From JANWZL01 sp041640815 (GTDB taxonomy: Bacteria; Pseudomonadota; Gammaproteobacteria; Burkholderiales; Thiobacillaceae): a stretch of DNA of 64,000 bases. Of this stretch, positions 27,820 to 35,753 are shown one piece after another; the first letter of the stretch is position 1; each line of letters opens with the position of its first letter. Under the pieces are notes generated by a model. That model did not search any database and had not been told where the DNA came from. It worked only from the letters and a program-made list of their open reading frames with translations. A program made the translations under genes and the position numbers. The stretch is from positions 1 to 64,000 of the forward strand of contig JBEPZO010000006.1 of assembly GCA_041640815.1 (NCBI GenBank), in the 5' to 3' direction.

Positions 27820-30430
27820 GTCTCAATCTTTTCTTCATCAGGTCTAGGGTTTCAACAAAGCAGAGCCGGTGGATGTTCCTGCCGGGGTCAGTCTTAATCC
27901 CTTCTTCATCAGGTCTAGGGTTTCAACCGGTGATCAAGTCTGGATTGCGATACGGGGACAGAAGTCTTAATCCCTTCTTCATCAGGTCTAGGTTTCAACT
28001 AATGTATCGACCGGACTAGGCGCGCTGCTCGGTCTTAATCCCTTCTTCATCAGGTCTAGGGTTTCAACACTACTACCGGGGCACCCTCAACTTCAATCAG
28101 TAGTCTTAATCCCTTCTTCATCAGGTCTAGGGTTTCAACATGCTTACAGTGCGGACTAGAGCCAAAACAAGGTCTTAATCCCTTCTTCATCAGGTCTAGG
28201 GTTTCAACTTGCGGAGATGTCGGGCTTCTGGGTTGATCCGGAGTCTTAATCCCTTCTTCATCAGGTCTAGGGTTTCAACCAAAAATAACGTTCGGCGCTT
28301 GCTAGGTGAACCGTCTTAATCCCTTCTTCATCAGGTCTAGGGTTTCAACACTGCACCCTGCTATTGCTGGGGCCACAGGCCGTGTCTTAATCCCTTCTTC
28401 ATCAGGTCTAGGGTTTCAACTAAACCCCGACCGCATGGCGCGGATCGCCCTGTCTTAATCCCTTCTTCATCAGGTCTAGGGTTTCAACGCGGTGCGGCGC
28501 GAGCATGTGGCGCTGTCGTGTCTTAATCCCTTCTTCATCAGGTCTAGGGTTTCAACACGAATATCGCGACCTCGACGCCAGCAGCCGTGTCTTAATCCCT
28601 TCTTCATCAGGTCTAGGGTTTCAACCGGAAGCTGCGGTGCACACGGCCGAAGTGCGCGTCTTAATCCCTTCTTCATCAGGTCTAGGGTTTCAACGGAGTA
28701 CACCCTGAGCAGGGTTGAAGAAACTCGTCTTAATCCCTTCTTCATCAGGTCTAGGGTTTCAACCCCTCGCTTGCCAGAGGGCACCACCACCTTGCCCGAG
28801 TCTTAATCCCTTCTTCATCAGGTCTAGGGTTTCAACTGCACTTGTTAAATACGCCAGCGTGCGAGTAGGTGTCTTAATCCCTTCTTCATCAGGTCTAGGG
28901 TTTCAACCGAATTCTCGCCTAGGATGAAAGCCTCGTGCATGTCTTAATCCCTTCTTCATCAGGTCTAGGGTTTCAACGGGTAACCTTCCCTCTAGGGGTA
29001 GCGTTTTAGTCTTAATCCCTTCTTCATCAGGTCTAGGGTTTCAACGCCAGTGTCGAAGAGCTTCTCCAGGAATATTGTCTTAATCCCTTCTTCATCAGGT
29101 CTAGGGTTTCAACGGCTTCAGGCGCAGGGCCAAGGTCAAGGCCGAGTCTTAATCCCTTCTTCATCAGGTCTAGGGTTTCAACGGCGATGAGCAGGTAATC
29201 ATCGCCCTCTCAAGGGTCTTAATCCCTTCTTCATCAGGTCTAGGGTTTCAACGTCGTACCTTGGTTACGACGTAAGCGCTTTTGAGTCTTAATCCCTTCT
29301 TCATCAGGTCTAGGGTTTCAACGCAACAGCCCGTACTTTGTGCGGATTGTTGCGGGTCTTAATCCCTTCTTCATCAGGTCTAGGGTTTCAACGTAGGAGT
29401 ATAGAGACTTTTGTCTTTAATATAGTCTTAATCCCTTCTTCATCAGGTCTAGGGTTTCAACCCGAGGAATACATGAAAATCTACATCTGCAATGGTCTTA
29501 ATCCCTTCTTCATCAGGTCTAGGGTTTCAACACGTCTGGTTCGAATATCCGGCGCGCTGTTGCGTCTTAATCCCTTCTTCATCAGGTCTAGGGTTTCAAC
29601 CCGAGGAATACATGAAAATCTACATCTGCAATGGTCTTAATCCCTTCTTCATCAGGTCTAGGGTTTCAACATGGAAGGGACAGGATTGCCGGTGTGGTGC
29701 GCGTCTTAATCCCTTCTTCATCAGGTCTAGGGTTTCAACCAAAGCATGGAAAATGTCGCCGGATCGATCAAGTCTTAATCCCTTCTTCATCAGGTCTAGG
29801 GTTTCAACCTAAGGCGGCGTTTGACCAGCTCAAAGAGAGCGTCTTAATCCCTTCTTCATCAGGTCTAGGGTTTCAACCGAAGCTGTTGCCGGTCTGTTGA
29901 AACTCAAGGTCTTAATCCCTTCTTCATCAGGTCTAGGGTTTCAACACTACTCGATGAATATTATAATCTCCTAAAGCGTCTTAATCCCTTCTTCATCAGG
30001 TCTAGGGTTTCAACGGCTTTTCCTCGAAATGAGGAAGAGACAAAGTTGTCTTAATCCCTTCTTCATCAGGTCTAGGGTTTCAACATGGACTAGAAACCTT
30101 TTATTCCACAAACGAGTCTTAATCCCTTCTTCATCAGGTCTAGGGTTTCAACAGACCGCGAACAAACAAAAATCCGACGCTCGAGTCTTAATCCCTTCTT
30201 CATCAGGTCTAGGGTTTCAACGTAAAAATCATTAGCATCTCCGGACTAATGGAGTCTTAATCCCTTCTTCATCAGGTCTAGGGTTTCAACGATTTTAACA
30301 TTGATTTTGTAGCGTTAGGAACAGTCTTAATCCCTTCTTCATCAGGTCTAGGGTTTCAACGAAATGAGGTCGAGAAGATTCGCGATGGCAGCCGTCTTAA
30401 TCCCTTCTTCATCAGGTCTAGGGTTTCAAC
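27820..30430 (-). CRISPR. Type III CRISPR array: 38 repeats, 37 spacers
   Basis: A 37 bp repeat, on this strand beginning GTCTTAATCCC and ending TAGGGTTTCAAC, occurs 38 times with spacers of 31-36 bases. In the opposite sense it begins GTTGAAACCC and ends GGGATTAAGAC, giving the 8-base 5' tag ATTAAGAC expected for type III crRNA. The copy at 27820-27856 is degenerate in its outer part, which marks the old end; the AT-rich leader is at the right end, so the array is read leftward. The repeat at 27964 lacks one G (36 bp). Spacers 29462-29494 and 29601-29633 are identical. Confidence 0.98.
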
Positions 30431-30573
30431 TGCTCGCGTCTAATTTTTCAATAAAATCAATATGTTGCAGATACCCTTGACAATTTTTGAAGCGCCCGAA
30501 AAGTTTCCTTCCAAGCATGATGAATTCTAGTCCATGGCGGCGGCATTGGGGAGCCCTCGCGCCCCGTAGGGAG
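30431..30573 (-). promoter_or_regulatory. CRISPR leader
   Basis: An AT-rich stretch (TTTTTCAATAAAATCAATAT and neighbours) between the intact end repeat and the second cas2, in a GC-rich genome. On the minus strand TTGTCA (30478-30483) could be a -35 box with a weak -10 about 15-17 bases on. Its place beside cas2/cas1 and opposite the degenerate repeat fits a leader where new spacers are added. Confidence 0.75.
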
Positions 30574-30904
30574 TTAGCGCGTGGTACCTAAATTGTAGTC
30601 CTTGCCGGCACGCTCTCCAACAAGTGGCTTGGTGCAGACCTGCGTGAGGCTCTTTGCCTCTGCAATGAGCAACCCTTCCGGAAGCGGGCNNNNNNNNNNT
30701 GCGCACGTCGTCTTCGCGGGCGTTGATCATGGTGGCAAGCGTGTCGCGTATGCCTTGGATGCCACGCACCGTCTCAAAACAGACATAAAGCGAGTATTGC
30801 ATGGGTGTGGCTACCGACTTGGTGTAGCGATGGATGCGACCAAGACGCTTGGGGTGCGCGATGTCGTAGGCGATGAGCCAACTGCGATGTTCGTTTAACG
30901 CCAT
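30574..30904 (-). CDS. cas2: Cas2, second copy (interrupted by an assembly gap)
   Basis: Cas2 forms the core of the Cas1-Cas2 integrase that inserts spacers. The N-terminal part shows WLIAYDIAHPKRLGRIHRY with the conserved Asp at the end of strand 1, then MQYSLYVCFE. Ten N at 30690-30699 shift the frame on paper. Past the gap the expected ending continues in another frame (PLPEGLLIAEAKSL to NLGTTR) and stops at TAA 30574-30576. The gap probably stands for the few bases of a VRIYPLP-like motif, so the gene is probably intact in reality. It overlaps the cas1-like gene by 10 bases and is nearest the leader. Confidence 0.85.
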
Positions 30905-31725
30905 TCTTCCAAAAGTTGTTGCAGACGGCGGTGTAGGCGCGCCAATATGGCACGCCCGTGCTCGCCGAGTTTTGGTCCTTGGGTATGCAAGACGGTAAGC
31001 ATGGCCTTGTCGTCACCGTGCCAGCGTTCTCCCAGGCCACGTAGCTCTAGCGCCAAGACGAGCCGAAACAGGCCGGCCATGTCAGCAACGAGGTTGAGCG
31101 GTTTCGCGTCCGGCCCCCAGTACAGTGGCTTGGCACCGGCGTCCTGAATCTGTCTCAGGGCATAGGCATACAGGGCGCTATCGTAGATTGACCCGGCGGC
31201 AAGCATGGGGGTCTCGTCTAGATAGACATAGCGGCGCACGAGTTCGCCATATTCCGGTGCTTCGATCGGCTGGCCGCGCGCCAGGCATGCTTGTCGCCAG
31301 GCGTGTAGGGTGCGCATGCGTTCGGCCCGCAGCCATTGGGCATAGTGCATGAAGCCATCGGGGCGGTCGAGTAGCTCTTCAATCAGCGCATCGAGCCGCG
31401 AGGGGGCGTGCTGCGCTGGGTAGAGGTAGGCGGCTGGCTGGCCGTCGGTGGCAACGAATATGATGGGTAGCCGCTGGTCGATGCAGGCCTTGAGCGCCTG
31501 CGCATGCCATGCGACGTTCAGGCTGCTGATGATGCGCGATAGTCGTGCCAAGGGGTAGAGGCTGTCGGCCTTATCCGCTCGCTGCACGCGCAAAGCGGGG
31601 CCGTCGAGGGCGACGCGGGTTGGCACGCGCCCTTGGAGGTAGAGCGGTAAACGCTGCGGAGCCGGGTTAGCCGCGGCGTTGTGCAGGGTGGTATGTGTCG
31701 CGCTTCGCGCGGTGTGCACGCTCAC
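30895..31725 (-). CDS. Cas1-like protein lacking catalytic residues
   Basis: A 276-residue product that resembles Cas1: a beta-rich N-terminal part (SRIISSLNVAWHAQALKACIDQRLPIIFVATDGQPAAYL, like the Cas1 N-lobe), then a helical lobe. Near the end, KPLYWGPDAKPLNLVADMAGLFRL lines up with the Cas1 segment GFYHRPAF...SDLIEPLR, but the catalytic His position is Trp and the following Glu is lost. The Glu motif of active Cas1 (LEGAAARCYF) has no clear match. It is probably a structural partner of the active Cas1. It starts inside the cas1 stop (ATGA overlap) and overlaps cas2. Homology is judged by eye. Confidence 0.65.
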   Translation of the reverse strand: MSVHTARSATHTTLHNAAANPAPQRLPLYLQGRVPTRVALDGPALRVQRADKADSLYPLARLSRIISSLNVAWHAQALKACIDQRLPIIFVATDGQPAAYLYPAQHAPSRLDALIEELLDRPDGFMHYAQWLRAERMRTLHAWRQACLARGQPIEAPEYGELVRRYVYLDETPMLAAGSIYDSALYAYALRQIQDAGAKPLYWGPDAKPLNLVADMAGLFRLVLALELRGLGERWHGDDKAMLTVLHTQGPKLGEHGRAILARLHRRLQQLLEEWR

Positions 31726-32696
31726 GTCTCACCCTCTTCCAGGTAGGGGCTGCCTTGTTGGCGGAAATGCGCTGCAAGCCGTCGGCATTGTCTTTGCAGC
31801 AGGCGCCGGGCTGGCCCGAAATGGGTCTCATAGTGCTGATAGAACGCTTCGCGCCCGGCCTTGCCCATGAGACAAGCCTCGCCCTCGCGGCTAAAGTGTT
31901 CGGCACGCAGCGTGCGGTCTTGGAATAGCCGCCACACCCACAGGTCGGCATGTGGTCGCAACGGCTCGATGAGGTCGGAGGCGAGCGATTCGCGGCCAAA
32001 GGCGGGACGGTGGTAAAAACCCAGCAGGGGGTCGAGCCCGGCCATGTGGGCGGCGCGCACCGCCTCGAAGTGCAATAAGGTATAGGTGAGGGAAAGGCAG
32101 GCGTTGACCGGGTCGCGCGGCGGGCGGCGGTTGCGGCCAGTAAATCCGAGACTAGGCGGGAACAAGGCGGCAAAACCCTCAAAATAGCACCTCGCCGCGG
32201 CGCCTTCGAGACCGCGCAGGCGTTCCACGCTAGGTGGCTGCTGCGGTGTTCCCATGTCGGCTAGCATCTGCTCGAGGTCGGTCAGTGCGCGCGTGAGCAG
32301 GTTGCGGCAGTCTGGGCGTTCAACCATGGCCTGCTTGAGCAGTCGCATCTGTGCGCGCGTCTTGGCTGCAATCTGCCGTCGCGCCCACCAAGCGCACCAT
32401 GCCTGATCCATGATGCGCTGAGCCTGGGCGATGCGGATCGCTGCGTCGTTGTGCGCCGGCCCGAGCACCACGGCCAGGCGACGGCTGTGTCGTTTCGACA
32501 GCATGAGCACCGCCGTGCCGTTTTCTGCCAAACGGGTGAGCACGCCGGCGCTGAGCGTGAGGTCGCCTTGCAGGATGACCCGCTCCAGCAGCTTGAGCGG
32601 CAGGCTGCCACGCCTTTCGCCATGCTCGTACAGGGCGAGTGCCTGGCCATCGATGCGTAGCTCCAGGGCGCGGTTATCAAGTACCAGGGTCGCCAT
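31722..32696 (-). CDS. cas1: Cas1 integrase
   Basis: The spacer-inserting endonuclease/integrase, 324 residues. Catalytic residues are visible: the Glu in RGLEGAAARCYFEGF, the His in LLGFYHRPAFGRESL, and the Asp/Glu in SDLIEPLRP. The N-lobe is typical (ATLVLDNRALELRIDGQAL). The ATG at 32696 follows the cas2 stop by four bases; the longer frame upstream is only overlap with cas2. The next gene starts within its stop codon. It belongs to the four-gene adaptation set. Confidence 0.95.
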   Translation of the reverse strand: MATLVLDNRALELRIDGQALALYEHGERRGSLPLKLLERVILQGDLTLSAGVLTRLAENGTAVLMLSKRHSRRLAVVLGPAHNDAAIRIAQAQRIMDQAWCAWWARRQIAAKTRAQMRLLKQAMVERPDCRNLLTRALTDLEQMLADMGTPQQPPSVERLRGLEGAAARCYFEGFAALFPPSLGFTGRNRRPPRDPVNACLSLTYTLLHFEAVRAAHMAGLDPLLGFYHRPAFGRESLASDLIEPLRPHADLWVWRLFQDRTLRAEHFSREGEACLMGKAGREAFYQHYETHFGPARRLLQRQCRRLAAHFRQQGSPYLEEGET

Positions 32697-32700
32697 GGCT

Positions 32701-32985
32701 TTAGCCAAGATAGAAGGCGTCGGGATCAACGGGGGCTTGGGCTCGCCCAAGTGTATAAACGCGTGCACGTGGATCGAGGCCGATGAGCAGAAAGCTGTCT
32801 TCCTCTTCATCGAGCAGCAAGGCCATGTCGTGCAACAGGTGCGCGCGCTCGGCGTCGGTGAGAAAGCATTCGTACACCGATTTTTGCCCGCCGGTGGCAT
32901 GCCCCTTGACGAGCTCAAGGGACAGGCGCAGCCGTCGCGGGTCGGCGACGTCGTAGGCAGCGAGGTATAAGGTGCGTTGAGTCAT
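32701..32985 (-). CDS. cas2: Cas2, first copy
   Basis: A 94-residue Cas2 of the ferredoxin-like fold: strand 1 LYLAAYDVADPRRLRLSL with the conserved Asp, then the G-K-S-V-Y-E-C-F stretch of strand 2-3 (GGQKSVYECFL), and a short C-terminal part. It differs clearly from the other Cas2 near the leader, so it is not a recent duplicate. It starts inside the stop of the DUF6569-like gene (4-base overlap) and precedes cas1. Confidence 0.92.
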   Translation of the reverse strand: MTQRTLYLAAYDVADPRRLRLSLELVKGHATGGQKSVYECFLTDAERAHLLHDMALLLDEEEDSFLLIGLDPRARVYTLGRAQAPVDPDAFYLG

Positions 32986-33929
32986 TGCGGTTGTGCTTTA
33001 CCGACCGGAGTGACCGGATAAGCGAACAGATGCACGATGCGCCCAGCATATTGCAGACAACTTGCCTGCACGTGTTGGCCGTCGAGCTGCCAAGCGCTGC
33101 CAAGCCCCGGTGTGCTTAAGGGGCTGGTGTTGGCTTGACGCAGTGCGTCCAGACCTGCCTCGGGCCAATCGTGTGTGCTGGCTTGCCCTGGCGACTGGGG
33201 GTCATAGAGCTCGATGCCATAGCCGCGCAGCAGCCGGGGCAGGACGGCCGAAAAGGTTGCGGGCGCGTCGAACAGGTCCATGCCCAGGAGCTTGCCATCG
33301 AGCATGAAGATGGCCCCGACTTGATGCGCTAGCGCCTGGACATGGGCCTCGATGGCCTTGAGGTCGGCCGCATGACGCTCATACAAGGCAGCGACCGACT
33401 CGGTACGCGATCGTGCCGCCATGCGTTGTGACTTGAGCCGGATTTCCTCCCACACGGCATATTGATGATCGACCGTGCGCGGCGCAGCGCCGTCAGGCTG
33501 CCGGGCGGCCGCCTTGGCAGCACGCAGGCGAGCATAAGCGAGGCTGTCGTAGCCGGTGAAATCGTTGCCACGGGTGTAGCCCCAGCGCCCCTGTTCGACG
33601 CAGTATACGTCCAGTTCCAGCGTGGCGTGCGGCGGCGCGAGCAAACTCGAGTGCAGCACGCGGTTCTGCATAGCGCCGATGAGGATGTCGCCATCGAGCA
33701 GCAGGATAGGCCGGTCTGACAGATTCACGAACAAAAGGCGGTTGACTTGGGCCCGTCCGGGTATTTCTTCCATCCGGCATAAGCGCGCATCGATTGCCTG
33801 CACGAGGGTCTTGTAGTCCGGCTCGCCATACTGCGCAGCAATCAGGGGGTATATGTGCAGCCGTCCATGCGGGATGGGCGCGCCGAGCGTCAGGTTGTCC
33901 AAGGCGTGGTGCAGAATTTCGAGGTTCAT
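32982..33929 (-). CDS. DUF6569 / ARPP-1-like protein coupled to the adaptation genes
   Basis: A 315-residue soluble protein. The N-terminal half shows the pattern of the ARPP-1 (DUF6569) domain: GRLHIYPLIA, YKTLVQAIDARL, VNRLLFVNLSDRPILLLDGDILIGAMQNRVL, then ELDVYCVEQGRWGY. The middle is Arg-rich and helical; the end is beta-rich. The biochemical role of the domain is not established. The ATG at 33929 is preferred over 33947 because GAGGAT lies before it. It is translationally coupled to cas2 (4-base overlap), which suggests a part in spacer uptake or control of the locus. The family call is from memory of its motifs. Confidence 0.7.
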   Translation of the reverse strand: MNLEILHHALDNLTLGAPIPHGRLHIYPLIAAQYGEPDYKTLVQAIDARLCRMEEIPGRAQVNRLLFVNLSDRPILLLDGDILIGAMQNRVLHSSLLAPPHATLELDVYCVEQGRWGYTRGNDFTGYDSLAYARLRAAKAAARQPDGAAPRTVDHQYAVWEEIRLKSQRMAARSRTESVAALYERHAADLKAIEAHVQALAHQVGAIFMLDGKLLGMDLFDAPATFSAVLPRLLRGYGIELYDPQSPGQASTHDWPEAGLDALRQANTSPLSTPGLGSAWQLDGQHVQASCLQYAGRIVHLFAYPVTPVGKAQPQ

Positions 33930-34109
33930 GGCGATCCTCGGTTTCAAGCTGAGTGCAGCTTAGCGCCTGCATAACCTGCCTGCCGGAACGGCAAGCTTGC
34001 GGACTAGCGCGCCCCACACCAGGCACCTCATGGGGACAGGCCGACGGTTATGACAACGGCAACGAGACGGCGCCCGGCCGTCAGTGGCAGGGCGCGAGAT
34101 GCCTCGTTG

Positions 34110-34544
34110 CTATGCGCCGTCGCTGGCTTGGGCTACTGTTTCGGTTGTTGCCTGACCGCCCATCTCGACCGTGATCAGGCTAGGGTAGTCGAAGGCGGCG
34201 CCGCTACCGGCATCCAGGGCCGCGCCGACGATGCCGCCGAACAGGATGTTGCCGAAGGCCATGGCCTTGGTGGTGGACTTGACTGTGGCAAGCCCCGGCG
34301 GCAGCGGCGCCTTCTCACAGCGCAGGTGCAAGTCGCTGTAGCTGCGAGCTACCGTGACGCTGCCTGGCGTGGTGACATACCACGTGCCCTTGTCATTGTT
34401 GAGTTTGCATTGGGCGCCAGTGACCATTTCCCCTTTGTGTCGTGTCTCGACACTCACGGGCTGGTTGTGGCCGGTGACGATAGAGGCGCAGCCGCAGGTC
34501 AGACTAGCCAGAGCGGTAATGAGGATAGACGTGTTGCAATGCAT
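34110..34544 (-). CDS. Small lipoprotein of a conserved proteobacterial family
   Basis: A 144-residue protein with a lipobox (TCGC then ASIVTG), followed by a beta domain with GAQCKLNNDKGTWYVTTPGSVTV and a glycine-rich hydrophobic stretch (AFGNILFGGIVGAALDAGSGA). Similar lipoproteins are common on proteobacterial chromosomes and have no CRISPR link that I know. It sits between the CRISPR accessory genes with GCAAGCTTGC palindromes on both sides (33991-34000 and 34621-34630), so it may be a passenger cassette. Confidence 0.75.
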   Translation of the reverse strand: MHCNTSILITALASLTCGCASIVTGHNQPVSVETRHKGEMVTGAQCKLNNDKGTWYVTTPGSVTVARSYSDLHLRCEKAPLPPGLATVKSTTKAMAFGNILFGGIVGAALDAGSGAAFDYPSLITVEMGGQATTETVAQASDGA

Positions 34545-34791
34545 GGTTCATCTCCCGTGTAAACGCCACTGCGTGGCAACGGGTGCATTGAAGACCATGC
34601 ATCGTCGTTTTTTTGGGATGGCAAGCTTGCGGGGTATGAACGCCGTGTTTGCCTTTATGGCCCCATCAATGTGCGGGCGTGGACTTTACGAGCCTTGGTT
34701 TCGGTAAACGATGGAAGACATGACGAGCTGGGTGCTCGCCGTGAGACAACCGTTGCAGCCAAGCGCTCACAGCGTTGTTCAGAGGGTTCTC

Positions 34792-35325
34792 TCAGTAGCG
34801 GTCGTGGCGCAACGGGCCCCAGTTGACGTACTGGCCCTGTTGATGCTGGTAGAACAGGCAGCGCGCGCCGTTGGCAAATTCGGCACCGATGACGGCAGCG
34901 AAGGCCACTGGTCCAGCATAAAAACAATGCACGGTGTCACAGCCTGCACGCGCGATATCGGCCGCCCTGGCGCGTAAGTCGCGGATCAGGTCGGGTAGGT
35001 CTTCGGGCTTGAGGGGGGTACTGCGCGCGAGATGAAAGCGGCGGTCATCCGGGATCGTGTTCAGCTCGGGTTGGCTAGCAATGAAGTGCTGCACTTGAGG
35101 GCGCATGTCCCTTCCCGGCAGCAGGTCGATGATCAGGATGGCTGGACGCTGGCCCGGATCGCGGCTGACCTGCCGAAACCACTGCCGCGCGCGCCTGCGC
35201 CGACCGATGACGACGTCGTACCAGGTCCAGAACACCGGCACGGCGAGGAGCAACCCAACTACCACACCGATGGGGTCGAGCCAATCCATGATAAAGGTGC
35301 GCAGGTCCATGGCAGTCAATGGCAA
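34792..35325 (-). CDS. Membrane-anchored SAVED-like protein (TM-SAVED candidate)
   Basis: A 177-residue product with one membrane helix (residues 17-40, PIGVVVGLLLAVPVFWTWYDVVI), then a basic RRRRAR stretch, then a soluble alpha/beta domain. That domain runs RPAILIIDL ... and ends with VHCFYAGPVAFAAVIGAEFANG ... CLFYQHQQGQY, the pattern seen at the end of SAVED domains, which sense cyclic nucleotides. In type III loci such a protein could respond to cyclic oligoadenylate and act at the membrane. The domain is shorter than usual SAVED. An ATG at 35310 is an alternative start. It follows csx16 after 120 bases. Confidence 0.65.
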   Translation of the reverse strand: MPLTAMDLRTFIMDWLDPIGVVVGLLLAVPVFWTWYDVVIGRRRRARQWFRQVSRDPGQRPAILIIDLLPGRDMRPQVQHFIASQPELNTIPDDRRFHLARSTPLKPEDLPDLIRDLRARAADIARAGCDTVHCFYAGPVAFAAVIGAEFANGARCLFYQHQQGQYVNWGPLRHDRY

Positions 35326-35445
35326 AGAGAGTCGATGGCGTTGCCCCGGGCCAGGTTATATTTACAGCCGGCGCCCCTTCTCAGACGGAAGGGCAAATCT
35401 CCACAGTCATGGTCTGGATCGAGGTTCCTAGAGAGCTTAGCTTCC

Positions 35446-35748
35446 CTATCGAGGGTTGGCAACGGCCTCGATGCGAAATTCCTCCAGCCGCGCCCCGTAG
35501 CGTTCCAGGTCGTCTGCGTTGAGTTCCCGGCCGCGGGCTTCGGGGGGTAAATCCAATGAGAGATTGAAATAGCGCCCGCCCCGAGCGCACACCTCGGCCG
35601 CGAGGTGGATCGGCAAGGTGCCGATTACCACGTCGCCAGCCTGGACTTCTTCAGGGTTCAGGTGAGTGATCACCGCATCGACGGCTAGCCCTTGGCGCGC
35701 AGCCCAATCTACGGCGCCGGGGTGGCGGGTGACGAAGTAAGTGGTCAT
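35446..35748 (-). CDS. csx16: Csx16, CRISPR type III accessory (putative ring nuclease)
   Basis: A 100-residue protein of the VVA1548/Csx16 family: TTYFVTRHPGAVDWAARQG, then VITHLNPEEVQAGDVVIGTLP and a closing LSLDLPPEARGRELNADDL. Csx16 proteins are found only beside type III systems and have been proposed to degrade cyclic oligoadenylate and so switch the response off. The ATG at 35748 lies 5 bases after the csm5 stop, so it is in the csm operon. A fragment of a second csx16 is fused to an ADP-ribosylglycohydrolase tail at 43721-43873. Confidence 0.9.
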   Translation of the reverse strand: MTTYFVTRHPGAVDWAARQGLAVDAVITHLNPEEVQAGDVVIGTLPIHLAAEVCARGGRYFNLSLDLPPEARGRELNADDLERYGARLEEFRIEAVANPR

Positions 35749-35753
35749 GATAC

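Noticed and set aside
28492..29900. Open frames across the CRISPR array encoding repeated LNPFFIRSRVST or VLIPSSSGLGFQ
   Set aside because: They are translations of the 37 bp repeat with spacers between and have no ribosome sites; the array explains them fully.
30602..30898. Plus-strand frame opposite the second cas2
   Set aside because: It is the antisense of cas2, where the conserved Cas2 motifs read on the minus strand; the N run breaks both.
31722..32918. Longer version of cas1 starting at 32918
   Set aside because: The extra part overlaps cas2 and lacks Cas1 likeness; the ATG at 32696 starts the conserved N-lobe four bases after the cas2 stop.
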